From NCBI GenBank assembly GCA_019279435.1, contig JAAALK010000285.1, positions 66,512,865 through 66,576,864 on the forward strand: a DNA stretch of 64,000 bases. Reading direction: 5' to 3'. Under the pieces are notes generated by a model that searched no databases, was not told the DNA's origin, and saw only the letters and a list, made by a program, of their open reading frames with translations. This DNA is from Zizania palustris (lineage: Eukaryota; Streptophyta; Magnoliopsida; Poales; Poaceae). The position numbers and the translations under genes were made by a program. This document shows, in pieces, positions 11,210-20,640 of the stretch; within the stretch, counting starts at the first letter, position 1, and every line of letters starts with the position of its first letter.

Positions 11210-12342
11210 CAGGACAAAAACTCCACCTGAAACAAATCCCAAAGAAAGCCAAAACTCCCCCTTAAACTCTTTTCCAAAAATTTCTCCCCCTTGTTGACAA
11301 TTCGACTCATCAAGTGAGACTAAATGCACTCTAAAGAGACACAGACTCCCCCTGAAATGAAACTCCCCTCAAAATATGCAATGAATGCAACTGGGGTGCA
11401 GGTGGAGTGACGAAAGCATGCTTCTAAGATATGATTGACTGCAATTACAACATCTAGCAGGTATAGCAAAAGACATACTGTCTAAGACACATGGCATGAT
11501 CAGTGCAACAGGTGATGTCTAAAGAAAGTCATTATCACACATTTTTCAATTTTTGCAAACAAAAGATCACCACATTTTCTAGTTGACAAGCAAGGCAAAG
11601 CATGAGATGCAAAAGCTAACTGATATCTACCAACATAAGCATTGTCCAAAACTGAGTGTTTCAGCAAACTTGTTATCATTTTAATTTTTAGGCTTTTTAT
11701 TTTTCCTTTTTCATTTTTGCTAGGGGTTATTTGCATGTCAAACCTTATGCTAACAGACCAAGTCAAGCCTAGGCCAGAACTGGACCATCAGAAACTTAAG
11801 ACATTGGTCTTGAAATACACTACACTATCCTAGTTCATACCAAAGTGCTATGGTAAGCAGTCCAGAACAATGCAATGCTAGAAAGCAAACCCACCTGGAT
11901 CTTTTCAACTCAAGCACAAAAAGGCATGGAATTTTCATTTTTCTGATTTTTCATCATTTTTAGAGCACATTTTCCATGTTAAAGCATATAGATGACCAAG
12001 TTGCATATCTGCATCTAAGTAAGGATCTAGCTACAAGGCATGTAACAGATAGCAAAAGCATTCAACCTACACATTCTAGTTACCAGAAGCAATGGTGATC
12101 ATTTTTCAATTTTAAAGCATAAAAGCCATGCATACGACAGATATCAGACATATCAAGTGAACTGAAGCAAAGCATGATCATCGACAAGTAATCAAAAGCA
12201 TGTACCATCTAGAATAAGTAAAGCAATTCAATCATATAACAGAAGCAAGCTCAAAGTGTGATATGTGAATATGCATGATATGAACACACACAAAAAGACT
12301 CAAGAAAAGAGTAAAGAAGAAAGAAAATTGACTCAAAATATC
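11210..12342 (-). other. Sire-2 3' noncoding region, continued
   Basis: This AT-rich stretch continues Sire-2 beyond the Sire-1 insertion and matches the Sire-3 region 33540-34639. The minus strand has several AAGGGGGAG-like tracts (plus-strand CTCCCCCTT at about 11256 and 11284, with related runs near 11347). No gene is seen. Confidence 0.7.
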
Positions 12343-15045
12343 CTAAAAAGGATACACAACACCGAAATCCCCTCCCAAACGCTCAAAAGTAGAATGATCT
12401 AGGGGTTTGGTGAAAATGTTAGCCAATTGATGATGGGTATCAACATGAACAAGGTTAATGACATCTTTCTCATATTGATCCCTCTGAAAGTGAAAGCACA
12501 CATCAATGTGTTTGGTTTTTGAATGGAGACAAGGGTTTTTCCCTACACTAATTGCACTGGTGCTATCACAAAATAGAGGAACTCTGGTAGGAAAGAATAA
12601 CCCAAAGTCTCGCAAAGTGGAAATCATCCAAACCAACTATGAGCGGCAGCTAGCAGCAGCTACATACTCAGCCTCAGTGGTCGAAAGTGCAACTCCAGAC
12701 TGCTTTTGAGAAGACCAAGAGACAAGAGAAGAACTAAGAAACTGGCAAGTACCGAAAGTCGACTTGCGATCCAACCGGCACCCACCAAAGTCAGCGTCCG
12801 AAAAACCAGATAAATCAAGAGATGATGATGCCGAGTAATAAAGAACTAGATCGGGCGCATAGGTAAGATACCTGAAAATGCGCTTGACAGCCTGCCGATG
12901 AGTCGCGCGTGGTGAAGACTGGAAGTGCGCACACAGTCCTACGACAAACTGTATGCCTGGCCTCGTCGCCGTCAAGTACAGCAGCGAACCGATCATCCCT
13001 CGAAACTCTCTCTCATTGACCTTGACGCCGCCCTCGTCCTTGTCCAGGCCCCTAGATGTACCCATTGGGGTCATCTGAGGCTTTAGCTCTCCACCAAAGT
13101 CGAACTTCTTCAACATGTCCCATGTACACTTACTCTGGTGGATAAAGGTTCCGTCCTTGGTCTGCTTGATCTGGAGCCCTAGGAAATACTTGAGCTCACC
13201 CATGAGGCTCATCTCAAACTCACTGTGCATCTGCTCAGAAAACTTGGACACCAGAGCATCAGTAGTACCATCAAAAATAATATTGTCCACGTATATCTGA
13301 GCTACCAAGAAATTTGATGCATCTCTGAGCAAGAAAAGAGTTTTATCCACAGAACCCATCACAAAGCCCTTCCCCAACAAAAACTGCTTCAACCGGTCAT
13401 ACCAAGCCCTGGGGGCTTGCTTCAGACCGTATAAAGCTTTTTGCAGCTTAAAAACATGTCGAGGAAACTTAGTGTTTTCAAAACCGGGGGCTGCCTAACA
13501 TAGACCTCTTCCTCTATGTACCCATTCAGAAAAGCACTCTTGACATCCATTTGAAAAAGCTTAAAACCCTTCGAAACGGCAAAACCTAAAAGAATCCGAA
13601 TGGACTCAAGACGGGCAATAGGGGCAAAAGTCTCTACAAAATCAATACCCTCTTTCTGGCAAAAACCCTCGGCAACTAGTCGAGCTTTGTTGCGCACCAC
13701 AACCCCATCTTCACCTTGCCTGTTTTTGAACACCCACTTGGTGCCTATGGGGTTGCATCCGGGTGGCTGCTCAACTAGAGTCCAAACCCGATTGCAGACA
13801 AAATTCTCAAGCTCTTCTTGCATGGAAGTAATCCAATTCGAATCAGAAAGAGCATGATACACGTCTCTGGGCTCAAAAGATGCAACAAAAGCAGATTCAG
13901 CAAACACAGCAAGAGAGTCAACAGAAGAGCGCAAAGTTCTCTTGGAAAGATCACCGATGATGAGCTCTAAGGGGTGATCACGCTGAACTTCTCAGGATCC
14001 CTAGTGGTCTGAAGTCACCTCACCGGAGTCAGCAGCTGGCACATCTGGACTCGACTGAGGGGGTTCGATCGAAGTGGAAGAAGTGATCAGAGGTCCGTCC
14101 TCATCCTTAGTCGAAGTCTCAGAAGGTGTGGGGTCTGCACGCTGTGCAGAAGGCCCACCCTCATCAGCAGCTGGAGCATCATCATCTTCCTCAAAGATGG
14201 AATCTCCGAGCTCACCATCTCCATAAAACTCAAAAGAAGGAGTCAAAGAAGGCAAGGACTCATCAAAAGAAACCTCGCAAGTCTCGACAAGCTGCTGGGA
14301 GTCGAGGTTCCAAACACGAAAGCCTCGAGAACGCAAAGCATAACCAAGAAAGACTCCATCCCAGCAACGAGACTCAAATTTGTCCAAATGCCCTCCTATC
14401 TTGAGCACAAAGCACTTGCATCCAAACGCTCGCAAGTGGCTCACCTTGGGTTGTCTGCCAAACCGCAACTCATATGAAGTCTTACCTAGGTAAGCTCTAA
14501 GAAAAATGCGGTTGGCTAGATAGCAAGCCGTGTTCATGGCTTCAGCCCAAAAGCGCGTAGGAGTCTTGTGCTCATCGAGCATCGTCCTAGCCATCTCGAC
14601 TAGCGTGCGATTGTTTCATTCCACAACGCCGTTCTGTGGGGGAGTGTAAGGAGCAGAAAACTGATGATCAAGACCCTAATCACTACAGAAGCTGACGAAC
14701 TGAGAGTTCTTGAACTCATAGCCCTTATCAGAGCGAATCGCTCGCATCCGACCATTGTTCTCATTGTTCAGCTTCAAAAACAGGTCATGAACAAAATGAA
14801 AAGTCTCATCCTTAGACTCCAAGAAGAAAACCCACAAGAATCGAGAAAAATCATCAATGATAACAAGTGCGTACCACTTCCCACTGACTGAGCGTACCCG
14901 AGCTGGACCAACAATGTCCATGTGTAACAGATCTCCGGGGTACGAAGTCATCACCTGAGTCACAGGTGAGTGAGAAGCGGCAACCATTTTCCCGTGACGA
15001 CAGGGATGACAAACTAGATTCTTCTCTATCTTAAGCTTGGGCAAT
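12343..15045 (-). pseudogene. pol: Sire-2 pol (integrase to RNase H), broken; 5' part lost to Tek-1
   Basis: Reading leftward from 15045 this gives the integrase core (HMDIVGP near 14920, IRSDKG near 14740), the integrase tail and acidic linker (14594-14001), RT (13934-12900), RNase H, and the IFTKP tail ending at TAG 12345-12343. Lesions are an in-frame TAG near 14676, a TGA shortly after it before the MARTMLDE segment, a TAG near 14010, a 1 bp deletion in a G run near 13490 relative to Sire-3, and a TAG (from CAG) at 12639-12637. The RT box reads YVDN instead of YVDD near 13282-13293, so a catalytic aspartate is lost. Tek-1 inserted in the integrase gene at 15045/15046. Confidence 0.87.
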
Positions 15046-15778
15046 TGTAACACCCCAAATTTTTCAAACAATAAAAATATTATTTAATTCAATTTCCTGG
15101 ATTTTATATTTCTGAAAATACCTTCAATACCCTTTTGAACTACATCATAGAGTTAATGACCAAACCAGGAGCTGAAAATTTTTGTATAAACTCCCAAGGC
15201 CAAAACATATTTTTGAGAAATTTTACAAATTTTTATCCACTATGGAAATACCCCAAAATATTTAATCCATTTTCTGCAATTATTTTAAATCTGAAAACCT
15301 TGGAAACAGTAATGGGCTTCTCCCCTCCCTTTCTCCCTCTACCGGCCGGCCCAGCCCGCTACCCCGCTCGCCTTAGGCTGACAGCCTGGTCCCACCTGTC
15401 GGCGCCGAATGCCTCCCCTCGCGCGCGCGCCCGATGCCACAGCCCCACCCGTCAGCCGCCTCCCTCACTCGTTCGCGCTCACTGGCAGGTGGCCCCCACC
15501 TGTCGGATCCGTCGTCCCCGCGAGATCTGCCCCTAAATCCCCCCTCCCTCGCCGGCCGAAGCCCTAATCTCGCCTCGAATCCGCCCCCGCCGACCCCCTC
15601 CCTTTAATCCATCGCTGGCAATGAATTCCCCTAAACGCGCCGACCGTTTCCCCCTATTAAACTCGGCCGATTTGCGTCCAGGTTCGATGAACCGCGTTCA
15701 ACCCGAGCTCGCCGGCGTCAAAACGAATTTATCCCCGGCCACCGTCAATTGCGCCCTCCCTGCCCCCGCCGGTACCCC

Positions 15779-15786
15779 TATTTAAA
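15779..15786 (+). promoter_or_regulatory. TATA-like box of the Tek-1 5' LTR
   Basis: TATTTAAA follows a GC-rich block and precedes a CA-rich leader. It is kept in the 3' LTR (near 24795) and in both Tek-2 LTRs (minus strand, near 40697-40704 and 49708-49715). Confidence 0.6.
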
Positions 15787-17069
15787 CCACTGCCCTCCAC
15801 CGCATTCGGTTCACGCGTCCATTAGCACTCAGACCAAGCAGAGCGCCCGCACTTCGCCTTTTAGCGCATTCCTCCTGTTTCGCCTCCGGCCAACTCTCGC
15901 CGTCGCCTTGGACCGCCTCTGTCCGCGCCTCCGCCACCAACGTGACCGCAAGGACGTCCCCGACCTCGGCCACCCCTCCATCGACGCCGGACCCCACTGG
16001 ATCGCCGTCGCCGCCAAGGAACCGAACACCTTCGCCGCCCCGCTCGTCGCCGGCCTCGCTGCGTCGACCGCTCACCGCCGCAACGGTACCCTCGTGATCC
16101 CCGTAGCCCCCTCTTTCCATTTTTGGCCTTAGACCCGACCGCCGTCGCCCGTCGTGGCCGCTGGCCCGCTCGCCGTCGCCGGAGAAGATGACCGGCACGG
16201 GTCGAGTACCCGTGCCGTGTCGGATCTGATCCTGGCCGTGCGATCTGGATCTAATGGTACCGATTAAATCCCATGTGCAATTTAATCTGCGCCGTCGGAT
16301 CTGAGCGAAGGGGTATGTTTTAATCTCGCGCGTCCGTTAGTTTTAAAAACCCACGTTTAATCTGGAGCGTCCATCGCGTACCGGTTCAAACGTTTTAATC
16401 TCAGCCGTCCACATCATTTTAACTCCCCCGCCTCGCCCGTGTCCGCCCGATCACGATCCAACGGCGGATCTCGATCCGGCGCACGCGCACAGTGCGCGGG
16501 TTCACCATGGGCCTGGCTCACCGTGGACCCGAGGGGATTTAAATTTGAAAATAAATTCCAGAAAAGGTTTAAAACTTGTAAAATTCATATCTGGCGCATT
16601 TGAACTCTAAAAATTGTATTCCAATTTCAGAAAATCCATAATATTATTCTCTACATGTTCATGCAATAAAAACAGTAGGTTTACTTTGGACATTTCATGT
16701 TTATCCAAATGAATATTCAAATGCCTTTAGGGTTAAAATGCAAATTCAAATATTTAAACTTCAGAAAAATTTATATTTATTCCTTTCTGTCCATGTACTG
16801 AAAACCATTAAATTAACATGAACTTTCCATTTAAAAATTTATTAGGAAATTTAATATGACACTATTCACATTTAAACACCCCTCTCTAAAAAGGACAACT
16901 TTTCATTTTAATTCCTTTAAAATTCATTATGAAATAAATCTCAGAACCTTAACAATTAAATTTATTTTATTTTTAATCAAACCAACTTGGACCTATATGC
17001 TTACCATGTAACATTATATTGATTGATTGAATGTTGTGTTTATTTTATTTTACTTTATTATATTGAAAA

Positions 17070-17300
17070 GACTACGACGCCACCGAGGAGCCGGAATACT
17101 TCCCGGAAGTCCCTCCCTCGCCTTTTGCTGAACAAGGCAAGTCACCAAACAAATCTTTTGAGCATATTGAACCCATGTTTGATTAAACTATCGCTAAAAC
17201 ACATATGTTATATATGCATTAGTTGAATGAACCCTTACAATATATTTATTTAGGATCCCCCGACCTTGATGTGCAACCCAAGCCATGCTCTCTAGCCTAA
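17070..17300 (+). other. Exon-like coding islands inside the Tekay LTR
   Basis: A 67 bp GC-rich island (17070-17136) in AT-rich DNA is open in one frame and codes an acidic, proline-rich peptide containing EEPEYFPEVPP. It follows an AG at the end of a T-rich run and is followed by AAG/GCAAGT, a good GC-type donor. A second island (17254-17300), after TTTAG, continues the same frame to TAA at 17298. The putative intron is 117 bp. Both islands, the GC donor and the TTTAG acceptor are present in both Tek-2 LTRs. I have not found the upstream exon, so this could be a spliced leader, a captured gene piece or coincidence. Confidence 0.35.
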
Positions 17301-18149
17301 ACTCCTTGTCACCATATGATAAATGTTATTAGCTAGTGTCCAATGTATCGACATGATCGCTATAGGATAAAAATGAGTCGTAGTACATGGTTCTACTATA
17401 TGATCCCCATTGTTTCTTATCTATGGAATTCTGTCGGTGTTGGAGTTGTGGTTGTGAGTGAATGCATGGTGGGTTCCGGGTGCAAGCTAGGGCATTGGTC
17501 GGTAGCACCCGGGGCACTATAAGGACCGGTCTGAGGGATCCGTTGCAATACACTTCCGTACTAACCACAAGTCTAGTGGGTAAGTCCTAACTAAGGTATG
17601 GATTGCTCCAAACTGAGGCCATCATTTGGAGATGGGTCAAGTAGCACCTGCGGGTGACTTGTACCAATGTGGCGCAAAAGGGGGTGTGATGTTAGCCGGG
17701 ATGCGGCCCGGCGCGCCGGCGAAACCTAGAGCAGGTGGTTATCGCTTGGAGCATTTCATGCCGAGGTTTTGGCACGAGTTCCCGTGGTATGGGTCATCTC
17801 GTTTGGGATGAGTGCGTGCCTTGTGGGTACAGTAGTACATCTCTGATCAGAGTCTTAAATCTTTTTAAAAAGCTGAGCCCACGTGTAAGGGCGGGTTGCG
17901 TGATATCCTACAGTTAGTTTACTTTGAATATGTATGTGCATGTGGTTGACATGTAAGGACTGTTGTGCGAGGAGGTAAAATGTACTCCTCGAGTTAGATG
18001 ATATTAATATTGTTCATGTTTACTTTTCGCATGATTAAAATTGACTACACTAAATGCAATAACTGAAAAATGTACTTTTCTGCAATGTTAGCCATTACCC
18101 TTCTTTGTTTATTATCCTGCATTATTACTTGCATTTGTGGTGGCTTGTT

Positions 18150-18166
18150 GAGTACTTTTTGTACTC
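18150..18166 (+). other. Perfect hairpin in the LTR, GAGTAC-TTTTT-GTACTC
   Basis: It has six-base arms and a five-base loop and lies about 270 bp before the LTR end. It is identical in the Tek-2 LTRs at 38318-38334 and 47329-47345 (minus strand). Its role is unknown; RNA 3' end formation or packaging is possible. Confidence 0.6.
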
Positions 18167-18436
18167 ATACCCGTTGGACCCCACAGAGGATGCTTACTAT
18201 GAAGACGGTCTGGAGTAGCGACCCAGTCGAGAAGAAAGATCCTGAAGGAGATGTTCGTCATGCCGATTTTTAATTATCTTTATTACTGTTTTTACCAAAA
18301 CTTTGATGTAATAAATATGGTCTGCGCACCATGGATATTGTCGTATGTACGTTGTCGCATGATGAACCTCTTGTATTATTGTTTTTCTATGGAAATTCAA
18401 TAATGTCTCGATTTGTTAAATCGGGGCGCCACAAGA

Positions 18437-18448
18437 TGGTATCAGAGC
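18437..18448 (+). other. Primer-binding site of Tek-1
   Basis: TGGTATCAGAGC lies three bases after the LTR end and is complementary to the 3' end of initiator Met tRNA. Confidence 0.88.
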
Positions 18449-18571
18449 CGACTTGACTGTAGGAAGCCAAACAGACCCGCCTAGCCATTAGCCACAGGAA
18501 ATTATTTCTCGAAAACCTACTTTATAAATTTTGTTCCTGTCCTCACTTTTATTCAACTTGCTGTTTTGTAG

Positions 18572-19348
18572 ATGCCTGTCTACCAAGTCCACAGCTACTG
18601 CCGCCACTACGAGGGCTTCGTCCGGGAGCTCTGTATGATGCTCACCTTCCTCGGGTTCCTCTTCGAGCCCGAATTTCAAGGAGTGTACCCCGACGAGTTC
18701 GCCGGACCTTGTGACGTCTCCCTCACCGTCCACGGCTCCAGAGAACACCTGCCGCCCTACACCACTGCACTTGGAGGCCCGACTTTCGACGTCGCATGCC
18801 AACGAGTCGCTCTCCAGGCCCTCATGGAGCTGAGGATGATCTACGATGATCATCTTCAGAACTCGTCCTTCCGGCTTGTGCCGAAGTGTACTCCCGGTGC
18901 CCACCGTAGCATCTACCTCGGAGTTCACTCCGTGCGTGATCCGGTCATGGCCCAGCAGTCACGTCTTCTACAGGCTATGGACGATCTCCATACTGAGGCG
19001 GTGCTCGACGCCGACGAGCACCATGAGGCGGTTGAGTTCCTTCGTGAAGAAACGAAGAACTTGATCCAACAGAACGGCGAGCTGCAGCGCAAGATCATGC
19101 AGCTGCAGAAGGATATTGCGGAGATGGTTCCTCTTCTTCCGAGGAAGAAGCCCATCCGTGAGCCCCTCCCTCGCCCCAAGAGGATCCCGCCACGCCCCTC
19201 TCCCGCCAGACCCTCCACCAGCGCCCCTGCACCGCGCCCCGGCCTCGTCTCCGACTCCATCATCGAGAACTTTCTCGAGTCCACCATCCCTCTAGAGCCG
19301 CGTACTCGTGGTTCCGAGAGTACGGAGACCGCCTCCGGTGGTGAGTAG
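18572..19348 (+). CDS. ORF0 of Tek-1: coiled-coil, proline-rich protein of unknown function
   Basis: This is an intact frame of 258 codons between the PBS and gag, on the same strand as both. The first ATG lies 124 bp after the PBS. Residues 1-120 are a hydrophobic, globular-looking region beginning MPVYQVHSYCRHYEGF. Residues 125-185 form a strong coiled coil with repeated EExxxLIQQN / LQRKIMQLQ heptads. Residues 189-224 are proline- and arginine-rich, and the C-terminus is acidic and Ser/Thr-rich. I see no enzyme motif, signal peptide or membrane segment. The Tek-2 homologue is also open and differs by 13 substitutions and one inserted Lys. I recall that extra 5' ORFs (orf0) have been reported in some rice Gypsy elements such as RIRE3 and RIRE8, but I could not check homology. 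Function is unknown. Confidence 0.72.
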   Translation: MPVYQVHSYCRHYEGFVRELCMMLTFLGFLFEPEFQGVYPDEFAGPCDVSLTVHGSREHLPPYTTALGGPTFDVACQRVALQALMELRMIYDDHLQNSSFRLVPKCTPGAHRSIYLGVHSVRDPVMAQQSRLLQAMDDLHTEAVLDADEHHEAVEFLREETKNLIQQNGELQRKIMQLQKDIAEMVPLLPRKKPIREPLPRPKRIPPRPSPARPSTSAPAPRPGLVSDSIIENFLESTIPLEPRTRGSESTETASGGE

Positions 19349-19541
19349 ACGTTAGAGGCCGCAAAAGTTTAATAAAATGATCTTTGTATGTGTGCTATCC
19401 ACAACGGGTGTGTTGTGGGTAGAATAAGAGCTTGATTGTAATGAACATTTTTACCACCTGATTTGTATGCATGAGTTTTAAGAGCTATTCTCATTAATTG
19501 TGTTGTCATCTTTTTGCCTTATAACATCGTATATTCAGAAG

Positions 19542-20640
19542 ATGGCCGACCACCAGAACACCGACTCCAACAGCGGAGTAGGAGGAAGCCGCGATGCGCC
19601 CGAAGGTGTTGTACCCAACTGGGGTGCAACGAGCCCGCGTCAGTCTGGGTCACCATCCGCCAACCACCTTACCCTAGGCGGAGATGATGGCGAATCAAAA
19701 CCAACTGATCACTGCCCTCCTCACACAGATGCAGCACCAACAAGCTCAGTTGGACCGACTGTAGAATGGGGAACCTGCCCCTCGCGCACCAGCACCCGCA
19801 CCAGCTCCACAACTCTTGGAGTTTCTGCGCGTTCGCCCGCCCATCTTCTCAAGCACCACCAACCCGATGGAGGCCGGAGATTGGCTTCGTACCATCGGAA
19901 AGAAGCTTGACCTCCTCCCCTGCACTGACCGGGAGCGAGTGGCCTTCGCCACTCATCAGCTCCAGGGTCCCGCCGCTGAATGGTGGGACAATTATCGTGA
20001 GTCCCAGCCAGAGGACCACGTGGTGACTTGGGCGGAGTTCACCATCGCCTTTCGTGCCGCCCACGTCCCCGCCGGTGTCATCGCGGTGAAACAGCAGGAG
20101 TTCCGCGACCTGCATCAAGGCAACCAGACCGTCATGGAGTACCTCCATGAGTTCAATCGCCTCGCCCGCTACGCGCCGGAAGAAGTGCGCACCGACGCCC
20201 TCCGCCAAGCCAAGTTCCTCCGGGGACTCAAGGATGAGCTGTCCATCCAGCTCGTCGCCACCGACTACGCCGACTTCCAACGGCTAGTCAACAAAGCGCT
20301 AATCCAAGAGACTGAGCAAAACAAGTTGGACCTCAAGAAGAGGAAGATGATCGCCTTCAAGCATCAACAGGCGAACTCTCAGAGGCCCCGCTTCGTCCCT
20401 CCGCCACCAGCACCCGCCTACCATCCTCGGCCGCCTACAGGCCACCTCATGTCGCCGGTGGATCCAACGCCGGGCATCCTCGCCCCGCTCCACCAGCTCC
20501 GGCCGCTCAGCCGACACCAGCCGCCAAGGCCCCGATCTTGAAGGATCGCCAAGGGAGGCCGGTTGTCTGCTTCAACTGCCGCAAGGAAGGGCACTACTTC
20601 GCACCAGTGTCCTCACCCCAAGCAGCCCCAAGGCACGGCA
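19542..20640 (+). pseudogene. gag: Tek-1 gag, frameshifted
   Basis: It starts at ATG 19542 (MADHQN), the same start as Tek-2. A +1 frameshift near 19676 follows codon 45 or so. The retrotransposon gag domain then reads in another frame, from about 19816, with the WWDNY and FRAAHVP blocks. A 1 bp deletion near 20420 throws the zinc-knuckle region out of frame, and a compensating change near 20600 restores it. The CCHC knuckle (CFNCRKEGHY...) is therefore split between frames. The product would be the capsid and nucleocapsid; this copy cannot make it. Confidence 0.85.

Larger units (their letters stand above)
15046..18433 (+). repeat. Tek-1 5' LTR (3388 bp)
   Basis: It starts TGTAACACCCCAAATTT and ends GGCGCCACA just before the PBS. 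An AT-rich 5' part is followed by a strongly CpG-rich block (about 15340-16520) containing a TATTTAAA box. A long AT-rich stretch then holds short GC-rich coding-like islands (17070-17136, 17254-17300), and a hairpin lies at 18150-18166. Proline-rich open frames in the CpG block differ in frame and length between copies, so I do not call them genes. Confidence 0.92.

Noticed and set aside
15749..16132. Proline-rich frames in the CpG-rich part of the Tekay LTRs (also 24153-24800, 40220-40726, 49231-49737)
   Set aside because: Frames and lengths differ between copies and several frames are open at once, which is what high GC content gives. A leader exon here remains possible but unsupported.
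18437..18448. tRNA-like TGGTATCAGAGC matches as possible tRNA gene remnants
   Set aside because: They sit directly after LTR ends and are primer-binding sites. No tRNA fold surrounds them.
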